The position numbers and the translations under genes were made by a program. A DNA stretch of 24,084 nt from an uncultured Campylobacter sp. (GTDB lineage: Bacteria; Campylobacterota; Campylobacteria; Campylobacterales; Campylobacteraceae): NCBI GenBank assembly GCA_900772495.1, contig CAAHEJ010000093.1, forward strand, positions 1-24,084. Reading direction: 5' to 3'. Below the pieces are notes generated by a model that was not told the origin of the DNA, ran no database searches, and saw only the letters and a program-made list of their open reading frames with translations. How positions within the stretch are numbered: position 1 is the first letter of the stretch; each line of letters starts with the position of its first letter. Shown in pieces: positions 23,948-24,084 of this stretch.

Positions 23948-23979
23948 TGACATTATATAATTTTAGTGAGTTAATGTCA
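23948..23979. promoter_or_regulatory. Inverted repeat spanning the clpB promoter, candidate operator
   Basis: TGACATTA (23948-23955) and TAATGTCA (23972-23979) are exact 8-bp inverted arms separated by 16 bp. The arms cover the -10 and the -35 box of the clpB promoter. A dimeric repressor bound here would block polymerase. The clpB-strand sequence CTTGACA-TTA-ACTCACT resembles HspR half-sites (CTTGAGT, ACTCAAG) at 5 of 7 bases each, but the spacer is 3 rather than the canonical 7. Confidence 0.5.
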
Positions 23980-23980
23980 A
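23952..23980 (-). promoter_or_regulatory. clpB promoter, perfect TTGACA-N17-TATAAT
   Basis: On the minus strand the -35 box TTGACA (23980-23975) and the -10 box TATAAT (23957-23952) are both perfect and 17 bp apart. Transcription would start near 23945 and give a leader of about 93 nt. The other promoters in this window lack a -35 box, so this one stands out. Confidence 0.85.
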
Positions 23981-24000
23981 GTTTTTTAAACAAAAATTTT

Positions 24001-24024
24001 AAACTTTCGGCTTAAAGTTTTTTT
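24001..24024. terminator. AT-rich hairpin upstream of clpB
   Basis: AAACTTT (24001-24007) pairs with AAAGTTT (24014-24020) around CGGCTT and is followed by TTTT on the plus strand. The remaining window (to 24084) is AT-rich with no gene visible. It could be the terminator of a gene beyond the window edge. The stem has only one GC pair, so this is weak. Confidence 0.3.
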
Positions 24025-24084
24025 AATCAAACACCACGAAAATTTTAATAAATTTTTTTACAACGACAGCCAAAACACGCTTTA

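Overview
The window reads as a stretch of chromosome from a Campylobacter-type member of the Campylobacterota (Epsilonproteobacteria). The grounds are the gene order tRNA-Tyr/Gly/Thr - tuf - rpmG - tRNA-Trp - secE - nusG - rplK - rplA - rplJ - rplL - rpoB - rpoC, AT-rich DNA, promoters made of a T-tract plus a -10 box without a clear -35, and an LOS-type family 8 glycosyltransferase. rpoB and rpoC are separate (8-nt overlap), unlike the fused gene of Helicobacter and Wolinella. The species cannot be named from the sequence alone.

Layout. 1-319: three tRNA genes (the first cut by the window edge) with a long hairpin between the second and third. 389-13637: translation and transcription genes on the + strand (EF-Tu, L33, tRNA-Trp, SecE, NusG, L11, L1, L10, L7/L12, RNA polymerase beta and beta'). 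RNA structures punctuate this block: a terminator just before rpmG, two long hairpins and an L10-leader-like fold before rplJ, three tandem hairpins before rpoB, and a strong terminator after rpoC. 13763-15115: an AT-rich family 8 glycosyltransferase. 15145-18785: a thioredoxin-reductase-like flavoprotein (-) divergent from proA (+), which runs tail to tail into a DEDDh exonuclease (-) placed directly behind rpe (-). 18961-20666: rpmB, a DUF465 protein and a soluble chemoreceptor with a zinc-binding CZB domain, all +. 20669-23852: clpB followed by a Nudix hydrolase, both -. The last 232 bp hold the clpB promoter region.

How the genes relate. The first half is one functional unit, supplying elongation factor, ribosomal stalk and L1-region proteins, transcription elongation factor and RNA polymerase core, probably with internal attenuation that sets the ratios between r-proteins and polymerase. 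The second half is a set of short, unrelated units: surface glycan synthesis, redox, proline synthesis, pentose phosphate metabolism, DNA repair or proofreading, chemotaxis and protein disaggregation.

I found no convincing undescribed multi-gene system. There are no CRISPR arrays, insertion sequences, prophage genes or integrases. The less ordinary signals are regulatory: an E. coli-like TTGACA-N17-TATAAT promoter for clpB embedded in an 8-bp inverted repeat, mutually exclusive hairpins in the clpB leader, and attenuator-like structures in the tuf-rpoC block.
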